Virus record (IMG/VR): IMGVR_UViG_3300021170_000011
Coordinates: 1-64,000 of that record
DNA: 64,000 bases
Origin: a virus
Reading direction: 5' to 3' (one strand)
This document shows positions 36,908-44,006 of the stretch, piece by piece. How positions within the stretch are numbered: the first letter of the stretch is position 1; each line of letters begins with the position of its first letter. The notes below the pieces were generated by a model that did no database searches, had not been told where the DNA came from, and was given only the letters and a program-made list of their open reading frames with translations. The position numbers and the translations under genes were made by a program.

Positions 36908-37486
36908 TCACGTGATCTCCAGTCGGGTGTTGATCTCGGTCAGGGTTGTCTCGTGATCGGCGAGCCGGTCCAGCATCATCTGATCGACGGGGTACGCGCG
37001 GTACGCGCACGCCTCAGCGATCTCGATCACCGCACGGGCGATGTGGTACACGTCGCCGTCGGGGTTGTTGTCGTACAGCCACCACCCCGCCGCCTCCATC
37101 CGCGCCGGGGTACGGCCGGGGTGGGGGACGTTCCGCAGTTCCTCCACCGCCCGCCGGGTGTTGTAGTGGCCGCCGTGCAGCCGTTCCAACGCCGTCACAG
37201 CGGCCGTCAGGTACGCGGCGGCCCGGTTGCGGTACTGGGTGCGCCGATCGGCTGCGACGTCGTCAGCGTTGCGGACAGCGGCGTTCCCGGCGCGGTTCCG
37301 CAGCCAGTGGCGGCCCTGCGACGTGATGTGCCCGACCCACCGGGCGTTTTCGATGTCGATGCGGGCGAGGTTGTAGTTGGACAGGACGCGCAGGGTGGCG
37401 ATGGAGGCGCCGTCACCGATGGTAATACGGCCGTGTTCGGCCATGTGGAGCAACGCGTTCCGCTGTGGCCTGGTGAGTGTGATCAT
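36908..37486 (-). CDS. hypothetical protein with winged-helix-like N-terminus, 192 aa
   Basis: Residues 1-60 (ITLTRPQRNALLHMAEHGRITIGDGASIATLRVLSNYNLARI...VGHITSQGRHWL) have the look of a winged-helix DNA-binding domain. The remainder is helical with an Arg-rich middle. Two adjacent ATGs follow GGAGGG; I take the second. Role unknown, possibly a regulator of the leftward operon. Confidence 0.65.
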   Translation of the reverse strand: MITLTRPQRNALLHMAEHGRITIGDGASIATLRVLSNYNLARIDIENARWVGHITSQGRHWLRNRAGNAAVRNADDVAADRRTQYRNRAAAYLTAAVTALERLHGGHYNTRRAVEELRNVPHPGRTPARMEAAGWWLYDNNPDGDVYHIARAVIEIAEACAYRAYPVDQMMLDRLADHETTLTEINTRLEIT

Positions 37487-37567
37487 CATCCCTCCGGTAG
37501 ATGCTGGGGTCTGGTCGTACGTGGCGTCTACACGGGCCCCGTAGCCGCCGTGTAGCGCCACGCGCGG

Positions 37568-38053
37568 TCAGCTCCCCGGCCAGTACACAACCGGGCCCTG
37601 AACGGTCTGGTAATGGACGCCGCCGACCGACAGGTACTCGGTGGTCACGTTGTAGTAGCCGCGCGGCAGCCGCCAAAACCCCTGGGCGTCGCAGATGTGG
37701 CCGGACTCGATCGCCGGGGACGTCGCGGTGTATCCGCGCAGGGGGTAGGCGCGGCGGCCGATGACCCGGTTGAGTTGGACGGTGCAGGACTTCAGGACGC
37801 CGTGCCGGTTCCACACCAGCGCGTCCGCCTCGCCGCCGAACCGGCCCATGCCGTCGTAATAGCCGTCGCAGGCGTCGGACTGGACGCCGTGGTACGTGTA
37901 CGGCTGGACGTGGCCGTACTGGCGGCACTGCCAGGTGGACGGGACGGACGGCTGTCCGGGGCCGTTGGACTGTCCGGCGTACGCGGCCGGGGTGACCGCG
38001 AGTGCGGCGATTACGGCGACGCCTATGGCGGCGACGCGGGTTCGGGCGTTCAT
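37568..38053 (-). CDS. secreted protein with signal peptide, 161 aa
   Basis: MNARTRVAAIGVAVIAALAVTPAAYAGQ is a clear Sec signal peptide with cleavage after AYA (about residue 26). The mature part has five cysteines, aromatic-rich beta strands and no membrane anchor. Export to the cell surface or outside suggests a host-surface or superinfection role; family unknown. GGAGGAACCACC precedes the ATG. Confidence 0.75.
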   Translation of the reverse strand: MNARTRVAAIGVAVIAALAVTPAAYAGQSNGPGQPSVPSTWQCRQYGHVQPYTYHGVQSDACDGYYDGMGRFGGEADALVWNRHGVLKSCTVQLNRVIGRRAYPLRGYTATSPAIESGHICDAQGFWRLPRGYYNVTTEYLSVGGVHYQTVQGPVVYWPGS

Positions 38054-38151
38054 GGTGGTTCCTCCGTTTTTCTCGGGTGACGGTCGGTGTGGCCGCCTAC
38101 AGACCCCGCCGGGTTCCGGGGGAAGAGAAACCCGGTTGGGTCTGGGGGCGA

Positions 38152-39171
38152 TCAGCTCCCGGTTGCCCCTTCCGTAGGGGGCTGGTTGCACTCGCAGTAG
38201 CCGCTACCGGGCAGCGCCGGGTTACGGCAGCCGATCGTCATGCACATGCCCAGCGGTTCCTTCAGCGCGTTGTATTCGCGGCGGAACCGCAGCTCCACGG
38301 CGAACAGGGCGTCTGACGCCTTGCTGTGGCGCATGTTTTCCATCGCGGCCCGCAGGTCCCGCTCGACGTCGTCCAGGGTTCGCGGGGTCGGGTTCTCCTC
38401 GCGGCACAGAACGCACGTCGGGATGTCCCTGCCGTGGGGTGCGCGGTGCATCCGGACCTCGCGGGTGCTGCCGCACACGGCGCATTCCATTTGGGTTATG
38501 GCGGTTTCGGCGAGGCCGATCAGCGCCTCCAGCGTCTTCGCGTCCACCATGACGGTGACGTTCGACACCATGCTGATCAGGTTGTTAACGCCGAGGGCCC
38601 CGAGCCGGTCTGTGAACCCGTCGGTGATCTCGCGGCGGTTCGCGGACGATTCAGCGTCCCGCACGTCAGCCTGCTTCTGGGCGGCGATGTTGTGGATGCC
38701 GAGCTGGTTGATGGCGTTGGTGAGACGCGCCGACGCCACCTCGGCGGACATGCCCACCGGTTCGGACAGGACCATCACGCCGTCGTCGTAGGGGCTGCCG
38801 ATGGCGACGAACGGGATCGGGTGGTTGTGGCGCGCCGGGTCGGCGGGGATGGTGTCGGCGGATTCGGCCATCTCCTTCAACAGCCGCATGGCCTCGGCCG
38901 GGAGGGTGATCGTGCGTCCGATCTCCAGGCTCAGCCCGGCGATGTCGATCTCGATCGGGAGTTTCGCTTCGCTGGCCCGTTTGAAGTAGGACAGGACGCG
39001 GACCCACTGCTCCAGGTCTTCGGCGGCGTGGTGGTTGCGGTCGTCGTGGATGTCGGCGCTGGCCCGCAGCGATGCGGCGTAGTCGGTCATGACGGTGGAC
39101 GCGTCGGCGATGACGTCTCTCCACTTGTCGTGGGTGCGGGTCTCGCCGTCGTCTTTCAGGTAGTACTTCAT
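38152..39171 (-). CDS. hypothetical protein with zinc-finger C-terminus, 339 aa
   Basis: Largely helical N-terminal 230 residues with a DAESSANRREITDGF stretch, then CAVCGS and CVLCREE (about 235-262) and a terminal CMTIGCRNPALPGSGYCECN, six to eight Cys that could bind two zincs. Family not recognised. It follows promoter copy 6, so it is the first gene of its own leftward transcript. Confidence 0.68.
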   Translation of the reverse strand: MKYYLKDDGETRTHDKWRDVIADASTVMTDYAASLRASADIHDDRNHHAAEDLEQWVRVLSYFKRASEAKLPIEIDIAGLSLEIGRTITLPAEAMRLLKEMAESADTIPADPARHNHPIPFVAIGSPYDDGVMVLSEPVGMSAEVASARLTNAINQLGIHNIAAQKQADVRDAESSANRREITDGFTDRLGALGVNNLISMVSNVTVMVDAKTLEALIGLAETAITQMECAVCGSTREVRMHRAPHGRDIPTCVLCREENPTPRTLDDVERDLRAAMENMRHSKASDALFAVELRFRREYNALKEPLGMCMTIGCRNPALPGSGYCECNQPPTEGATGS

Positions 39172-39203
39172 AGTCCCTCCGGATCGGTTGATGTCGCACT
39201 GAC

Positions 39204-39233
39204 ATCGTAATGCCCAGACCTAGACGTTGTAAA
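39204..39233 (-). promoter_or_regulatory. phage promoter, copy 6
   Basis: Minus strand TTTACA, 18-base spacer ACGTCTAGGTCTGGGCAT, TACGAT. The spacer core TAGGTCTGG is conserved although the -35 deviates. Confidence 0.72.
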
Positions 39234-39235
39234 CC

Positions 39236-39256
39236 CCCCGGAGCGAGTCCGAGGGG
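39236..39256 (-). terminator. hairpin upstream of promoter copy 6
   Basis: CCCCGGA-GCGAG-TCCGAGGGG, an imperfect stem directly before the promoter and after the leftward gene at 39279, again pairing a terminator with a promoter. Confidence 0.5.
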
Positions 39257-39278
39257 CTTCCCACCAGCGTAAACCCGT

Positions 39279-39515
39279 TTACCGGAACATTACCGGCAGA
39301 ACCGGGTTCCGCTGCGACGTCGCATGCCCCGTCGGATGCCACGACAGCATCCCCGGATACATCTCCGACGCGCCCAGCTCCAACGGCACCGGCTGATGCT
39401 GCGGATGCCACGACGCCGTGTCGTCAGCGACGTCCGGCAGATCATGCGGCCCCGGCGGCGCACCGGGACGGCGCGACGGCGGCGGTGGAACGGGATACGG
39501 CAACGGCACGATCAT
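39279..39515 (-). CDS. Pro-rich hypothetical protein, 78 aa
   Basis: ATG 39515 follows AAGGAGGA and overlaps the preceding stop. The N-terminus is low-complexity (PLPYPVPPPPSRRPGAPPGPH), the rest polar. The much longer open frame running through the neighbouring genes in this phase is a shadow. No function assignable. Confidence 0.55.
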   Translation of the reverse strand: MIVPLPYPVPPPPSRRPGAPPGPHDLPDVADDTASWHPQHQPVPLELGASEMYPGMLSWHPTGHATSQRNPVLPVMFR

Positions 39516-39757
39516 TCCTCCTTGATCTCGACCCCGTTCTGACGGTCTTCCCGCCGGTGGCGAACCCCATTCACGATCCCCGTAGCCAGTGACGTCGCGA
39601 AGAAGGCCCCGGCGCAGATAATGAGCACCACGGCAGTCCGCCACTCGCCCGGGTCCACCTGGTTGTAATGCATGTACGCCGGTACGCCGACGGTCACCAT
39701 CGCGGCTAGGGAACACAACCCGGCGGCGACTGCCGACCAGCACTCCAACCGGTCCAC
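39512..39757 (-). CDS. small membrane protein, 81 aa
   Basis: Two hydrophobic segments (AVAAGLCSLAAMVTVGVPAYM, residues 9-29, and AVVLIICAGAFFATSLATGIV, 42-62) and a charged C-terminal tail. Two-pass topology; possibly partner of the membrane proteins at 39761 and 42798. No family recognised. Confidence 0.65.
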   Translation of the reverse strand: MDRLECWSAVAAGLCSLAAMVTVGVPAYMHYNQVDPGEWRTAVVLIICAGAFFATSLATGIVNGVRHRREDRQNGVEIKEE

Positions 39758-39760
39758 AAG

Positions 39761-40297
39761 TTACCTCCCGGTAGCAAGCATGGGGATACGCGCCCGGATC
39801 CACACCCGCACCCGGCGCTTCGGACGCGGCCTGGTAGCCCGCCAATGCGCATAGAACACGAACGTGATCGCGGCGGCGGCGAAGATCAGCGCCCAGCCGA
39901 GGAACGGCGGGATCCCATGGGACTGCTGGTACGCGCCAGACCCCAGTGACCCGATAGTGGCCAGCTCCAACACTGAGGCGGCGCAAATGACCACGTCGCA
40001 TGCGGCGGCGATGGTTGCCCACCGGTGATCCACCACAACCTCGGTTTCGGCCGACCCGTCGGCCCCGGCGGTTTGGTGTGCCACCCGGCCGTGGGTGCCC
40101 GTGCCCATGCGGGACGTCAACAGCGCGGTGGCGACGATCATGGAGAACACGAAACAGACCGCCTCCATGATCGGGTTCTCGATGAACGTGGCCACGATCA
40201 GCACCAGACCGACCCACCCGATCCACCGGTGCGCCGGACGACACCAGCGGTGCGGGCACTGACGCGACGGCACAAACGGCTTCCTGGTATGTGTCAT
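39761..40297 (-). CDS. multi-pass membrane protein, 178 aa
   Basis: Start chosen at ATG 40297, overlapping the upstream stop. A basic N-terminal stretch with CPHRWCRP is followed by four hydrophobic stretches (WIGWVGLVLIVATFI, AVCFVFSMIVATALL, TIAAACDVVICAASVLEL, FLGWALIFAAAAITFVFYAHW) and an Arg-rich tail. Probable four-pass membrane protein; unknown function. Confidence 0.65.
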   Translation of the reverse strand: MTHTRKPFVPSRQCPHRWCRPAHRWIGWVGLVLIVATFIENPIMEAVCFVFSMIVATALLTSRMGTGTHGRVAHQTAGADGSAETEVVVDHRWATIAAACDVVICAASVLELATIGSLGSGAYQQSHGIPPFLGWALIFAAAAITFVFYAHWRATRPRPKRRVRVWIRARIPMLATGR

Positions 40298-40659
40298 GAC
40301 ACGTACCTCGAAACCAGCCACCAACCCGGCTGGTTCTCGCCCGTCGGCGGTTCCACGCAGTTGTCGGCAAGGAACGTGTCGAGCATCGCGGCCCACCACC
40401 GCCGGTTAGCCGCGTCGCTGGTGAAGACGTGACCGACGTCAACCGGTTTCGGGTTGAACTGTCCGGCGGTGGTGTCGGTGCCGATGATGTACACGAACGT
40501 GGCCTCGTGGCCGTCCACGCCGTACCAGCCGACCTCGCATTGGTTGTTGGCCTCGCGGACCAACGCCGACAGGTCATTGTTTTCGTGGTATTCGTCGAAC
40601 GGGATTTCCTCCCGCCAGCAGTACCCGTAGAACAGGGTGCCGTCCACCGGCTCACCCAT
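40294..40659 (-). CDS. hypothetical protein, 121 aa
   Basis: A soluble aromatic- and acid-rich protein (LFYGYCWREEIPFDEYHENNDLSALVREANNQCEVGWYGVDGHEATFVYI). The pattern resembles small phage proteins that bind host enzymes, but no family is recognised. ATG follows GAGGATGCGTA. It overlaps the membrane protein gene by four bases. Confidence 0.65.
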   Translation of the reverse strand: MGEPVDGTLFYGYCWREEIPFDEYHENNDLSALVREANNQCEVGWYGVDGHEATFVYIIGTDTTAGQFNPKPVDVGHVFTSDAANRRWWAAMLDTFLADNCVEPPTGENQPGWWLVSRYVS

Positions 40660-40681
40660 TACGCATCCTCCCTAGTGTTGG

Positions 40682-40921
40682 TCACGCGTTCAGCACTTCC
40701 TCGGTGGTCATGGTCGTGACCTTCTTGACGCGCCACTGCTTGTCGGGGTGTCGGATGCGGAGGGTCCGTAGCCGGTCCAACGCGGCGTCCTCGTCGTGGC
40801 GCATTTCGGAGATGGACCAGAACGGTCGATGCAGCGTCGCCATGTATTCCTCGATGTGCCACATGACGGACATGTGGGCGCCGCCGCCCGGGTCGGCGGC
40901 GCCAATCGCGGTCTTGGTCAT
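40682..40921 (-). CDS. hypothetical protein, 79 aa
   Basis: Mixed helix/strand; HIEEYMATLHRPFWSISEMRHDEDAALDRLRTLRIRHPDKQWRVKKVTTMTTEEVL. The second half (one helix plus a strand ending in a basic loop) is common in small phage proteins. Coupled to its upstream neighbour by a four-base overlap. Confidence 0.6.
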   Translation of the reverse strand: MTKTAIGAADPGGGAHMSVMWHIEEYMATLHRPFWSISEMRHDEDAALDRLRTLRIRHPDKQWRVKKVTTMTTEEVLNA

Positions 40922-41181
40922 GACCGGAACAACTCCGGGAAATCAGCCGACCGGGACCCGGCGGCCAGCACCATCCACGCCACGTACTCGTCACCCTTCA
41001 GCGTGTACAGGGTGATGTCCTCGGAGAACACCCCTTGCCGGTCGCTGCGCAGGTGCAGGGCGTTGATGATGTCGCCGACGCGGTCGTGGGTCTTGAACAC
41101 CTTGCCCCGGCGGGACGGCACGTATGAGGCGTATTGGGGCCGGGGTGGCGCGGGCATCCGGTAGGGGGCGGTTGGCATCAT
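40918..41181 (-). CDS. hypothetical protein, 87 aa
   Basis: Pro-rich N-terminus, then VFKTHDRVGDIINALHLRSDRQGVFSEDITLYTLKGDEYVAWMVLAAGS, which reads as a small alpha/beta domain. Overlaps both neighbours by four bases, hence cotranslated with the macro domain gene. No family recognised. Confidence 0.6.
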   Translation of the reverse strand: MMPTAPYRMPAPPRPQYASYVPSRRGKVFKTHDRVGDIINALHLRSDRQGVFSEDITLYTLKGDEYVAWMVLAAGSRSADFPELFRS

Positions 41182-41660
41182 GCCTCCGGGTTGTAGTCGT
41201 ACACGAACGTGATGACGGCGCGGCGGACCAGCGCGTCATAGACGAGCTTTTCCACGTACATCCAGTCGCCACCGGCGAGGCCGCAGCCGATGCGGGGCAT
41301 GTGGATGGCGTACCCACCGGCTTGAGCGAATTTCCCCAGTTTGTTCAGGCATTCGCCCAACGCCGCATAGTTCAGAGGGCGCCGGTTGTCCCGGCCGATC
41401 AGCCCGTCTTGGGCGATCATGTTGGCGACGTACACGCCGGGGTCAACCGGCGTGATCTGGATGTTGCCCAACTCCAAATCAGCCGGTTTCAACGTCCGGT
41501 ACACCGTCTCCGCCCACGGGTACCGGGTGGACAGGGACCGGGTAAACCCGGCGCCCCACGCGCCCCGGTCGTTGCAGACATGCGCGATGATGTGGCCGCC
41601 ACCCAACGTAGGGTCGCCGCTGCACGTGGTGGCGTCCCCGAACACGTACCTGATGTCCAC
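41178..41660 (-). CDS. macro domain protein (ADP-ribose-binding)
   Basis: 160 residues with the macro fold order: VFGDATT (first loop), IIAHVCNDRGAWGAGFTRSLS (ADP-ribose and phosphate-binding Asn/Gly-rich segment), VANMIAQDGL, and IHMPRIGCGLAGGDW for the distal phosphate. Macro domains remove ADP-ribose from proteins or nucleic acids, or act on ADP-ribose-1''-phosphate, a by-product of tRNA splicing-type repair. GTG 41660 overlaps the upstream TAG (TAGTG). Located in the same leftward operon as the RNA kinase and ligase. Confidence 0.88.
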   Translation of the reverse strand: MDIRYVFGDATTCSGDPTLGGGHIIAHVCNDRGAWGAGFTRSLSTRYPWAETVYRTLKPADLELGNIQITPVDPGVYVANMIAQDGLIGRDNRRPLNYAALGECLNKLGKFAQAGGYAIHMPRIGCGLAGGDWMYVEKLVYDALVRRAVITFVYDYNPEA

Positions 41661-41875
41661 TAGTCGTCTGCCCCTCCGTGGTCGTCTTCCAAATGCCAGT
41701 TCCACAGCATGTGCCAGGCGTCACGGCGCCGCTTGAACACCTTCCGCCACCCGCACTCACACCCGGCGATCCAGCGGTGACGACGCAGACACCAGCCGTT
41801 GCCGCACTCCTGCTTCAGGTCGGACAGGTGAACGCGGGTGACGTCGATGAACGGCCGGGGCTTAAAAGTCGCCAT
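41660..41875 (-). CDS. small zinc-finger-like protein, 71 aa
   Basis: Cys/His arrangement C-x4-C...H...CECGW...H...H (residues about 24-66) resembling a treble-clef or C2H2-type finger; basic overall. It lies between macro domain and kinase genes, overlapping both, and may bind nucleic acid. Family unknown. Confidence 0.62.
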   Translation of the reverse strand: MATFKPRPFIDVTRVHLSDLKQECGNGWCLRRHRWIAGCECGWRKVFKRRRDAWHMLWNWHLEDDHGGADD

Positions 41876-42782
41876 AGTTCACCTGCCAGCACTCCAGACC
41901 CATCCGCCGCCACAGGGCCACAACCCGGTCCCGGTCGTCCAGCACGAACCGGACGTCGTACAGGTCGCGAACGTGGGCGTCGAACAGTTCGGCCTTCACG
42001 ATGTCGTCGCCGCGCCGGTCGCCCTCGGCCCGCATCCACAGCTCGTCGTACACGATGCCGTTATCGTCCAACCACCGCTCGGTGTGGGCCCGGTATTCGG
42101 ACTGACGGCCGGACAGGAGGATGATGCGGTCCCGGATCCCGCCCCAGCCGCCGCTGTTGCGGCACAGGTCGAGGATCCGCCGAACCTCCGGGTTCACCAG
42201 GTCGGTTCCGACCTGTTCGAAGTCGTAGGGGCCGCGTCCGTTGTGGATCGCCAACGTTCCGTCGATGTCGCAGATGACCGCCGGGGGCAACGCGTCGTTG
42301 CGGCGGTACGGCTCCGGCGCCACCATATCGTTCATGGGGTGGCTGGCCAGTCGCCACTTGCTGCGACGCATCCGCTCGTGCATGTCCTTGATGACCGCCG
42401 GGCCCACGGACCGTTCCCGTGCCTGGTCGCGGTCAATGCAGGTGTCCACGGGCACGTGGGTGAAGTCGTGGATGTGGAACGTTGCCCGGCCGCCGACGAG
42501 CCGCTTGTACCGGTTCGGCAGGCGCGCGACAAGGTGGGTGTTGTCAACGATGATGTCGAATCCGTCGTTGATGGCGCCGAGGATCGCGGCGTCCTGCACC
42601 TTCAGCACAGTGTCCTCGTTGGCGCCGGGGAACCGGCGGGACCCGTCGTTCAGGTCCATCATCATGCGGATGTCGTCGAGGTTGACGCGGCGGACACGGC
42701 CGTTGGATTCGGCAACGAGCTTGTTGGCGTAGGTGGTTTTCCCGGATGCGGGCAAACCGGTGGTCAAATGGATGGTGGACAC
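41862..42782 (-). CDS. pseT: polynucleotide kinase-phosphatase (T4 Pnkp/PseT-like)
   Basis: 306 residues in T4 Pnkp order: an N-terminal kinase with P-loop GLPASGKTT (9-17), acceptor-site D-x-x-R (NLDDIR), and lid RDQARERSVG; then a HAD phosphatase with CDIDGTLA (D172, D174), LLSGRQSEY and VLDDRD. The enzyme removes 3' and 2',3'-cyclic phosphates and adds 5' phosphates, preparing cleaved tRNA for ligation. The ligase gene lies 1.2 kb upstream in the same leftward operon. Length matches T4 Pnkp (301). Confidence 0.92.
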   Translation of the reverse strand: MSTIHLTTGLPASGKTTYANKLVAESNGRVRRVNLDDIRMMMDLNDGSRRFPGANEDTVLKVQDAAILGAINDGFDIIVDNTHLVARLPNRYKRLVGGRATFHIHDFTHVPVDTCIDRDQARERSVGPAVIKDMHERMRRSKWRLASHPMNDMVAPEPYRRNDALPPAVICDIDGTLAIHNGRGPYDFEQVGTDLVNPEVRRILDLCRNSGGWGGIRDRIILLSGRQSEYRAHTERWLDDNGIVYDELWMRAEGDRRGDDIVKAELFDAHVRDLYDVRFVLDDRDRVVALWRRMGLECWQVNYGDF

Positions 42783-42797
42783 GGTTTCCTCCGTTGT

Positions 42798-43307
42798 CTA
42801 GACCTTCTGCGGAATAACGGGATCGGGTGACGGTTCCCGCAGCCCCCGGCCGTCGTCGCCGTTGCACCAGGGGCACCACGGTTCCAACAGGTTGTGGACG
42901 CGCAGGGCCCACAGGAAGAACAGGAGCCCGGGTTGGAACACGGCCCACGCGATGGCGTAGGGCCACACACGCGGCAGCAGGTTCGGGACCGTCAACATCG
43001 CGACCAGGTAGACGAGCGCCCATGGGCTGATGCACCTGTGGAAGAACTTCAGCGTCCGGCTCTTACGCCGGGCTGCCCCCACGCCGTCGGCGGGTGTGGC
43101 GGCGGCGCAGTATTCGCAGAACCGCTTGCCGTGGTACAGGTTCAGGCACACCAGCGCGATCAGCGGCAGCACCGTGACCGTGTTGACGAGGCGTCCCCAC
43201 CAGTTGTCAGGCAGCAGGATGGTGGGGGCGGTGAGGATGACGGCGGCGATGAGGAGCGGACCGGCGCGGTGGGTCCACTTTTCCACGTCGATATCTGGGG
43301 CGTTCAC
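42798..43307 (-). CDS. membrane protein with CxxC motifs, 169 aa
   Basis: Four hydrophobic segments (LLIAAVILTAPTILL, TVLPLIALVCLNLY, WALVYLVAMLTVPNLL, AIAWAVFQPGLLFFLWAL), a CEYC motif in the cytoplasmic or external loop and CPWC near the C-terminus. The CPWC is a thioredoxin-like spacing but no such fold is apparent. Unknown function; a membrane gene lodged between two RNA repair genes is odd. Confidence 0.65.
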   Translation of the reverse strand: MNAPDIDVEKWTHRAGPLLIAAVILTAPTILLPDNWWGRLVNTVTVLPLIALVCLNLYHGKRFCEYCAAATPADGVGAARRKSRTLKFFHRCISPWALVYLVAMLTVPNLLPRVWPYAIAWAVFQPGLLFFLWALRVHNLLEPWCPWCNGDDGRGLREPSPDPVIPQKV

Positions 43308-43310
43308 GGG

Positions 43311-44006
43311 CTAGTCCTCGGTGTCGTAGGTGTAGTGGTGGTTGCGGACGCGTAGGAGCCATTGTTCGGCGGTGTCGCGGTCGGGGTGGTCGGGCAGGGG
43401 TGTCCCATCCCCATCCATGATCATTTCGACGCCGTGGATGTAGTCGTGGCCCTGGAGCGGGTGGGCGAGTATCCAGTCGGCGAGGTCCCGGACCATGTCG
43501 GGGTCCTTCAGCCGGACCGTCAGTTGCCCGGTGGTGTACAGCTCCCGGCCCTGTTCGAGGAGCCGGATGATGTGCCGGGCGTGTTTGGCCGCGCGGCGTT
43601 CCGGGATGTCGGCGGCGAACGACCCGTTGCCGCGTGCGATCAGTTTCCCGAGCTGCTGCCGGGCGTACCCGATATAGGCGTCACGGACCTGACGGCCGCA
43701 CAGGAACGCGTCCCGGATCCCGACGAGTTCGGCGCCGAGTTGGGTGATGAAGTCGTACTGGTCGAGCCACAGCAGCTCGTTCACCGACGGGTTGCCGTTC
43801 AGGGCCAGCCGCACAAACTTCCCGGCCTCATGCATGGTGCTGTCGGGGTCGTGGGTGACCATCGACTCTTGGGGTTTCGTCAGCCCGTGGAACGCGATGG
43901 TGGGGGCTGCGAACACGCCCAGCGTGTCCACGTCGGACTCGGGGGTGTCGAGGCCGTAGGCGGTTGATCCGACAATGCCCTTCAACAGGGTGTTGACGGC
44001 GGTCAC
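43311..44006 (-). CDS. RlaP-type nucleotidyltransferase (RNA-repair-associated pol beta family)
   Basis: 231 residues. GSTAYGLDTPESDVD (13-27) is the nucleotidyltransferase G-S...D-x-D motif in the form typical of the RlaP family (catalytic D25, D27), and the rest is helical with HARHIIRLLEQG and HPLQGHDYIH. RlaP proteins are found next to RNA ligases and were proposed to add nucleotides to damaged RNA ends. GTG 44006 overlaps the ligase stop (TAGTG), so the pair is tightly coupled, supporting this reading. Confidence 0.82.
   Translation of the reverse strand: MTAVNTLLKGIVGSTAYGLDTPESDVDTLGVFAAPTIAFHGLTKPQESMVTHDPDSTMHEAGKFVRLALNGNPSVNELLWLDQYDFITQLGAELVGIRDAFLCGRQVRDAYIGYARQQLGKLIARGNGSFAADIPERRAAKHARHIIRLLEQGRELYTTGQLTVRLKDPDMVRDLADWILAHPLQGHDYIHGVEMIMDGDGTPLPDHPDRDTAEQWLLRVRNHHYTYDTED

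Noticed and set aside
39279-40655. 458-residue minus-strand frame
   Set aside because: Only its last 78 codons have a supported start (AAGGAGG before 39515). The remainder is out of frame with three overlapping genes that have good starts.
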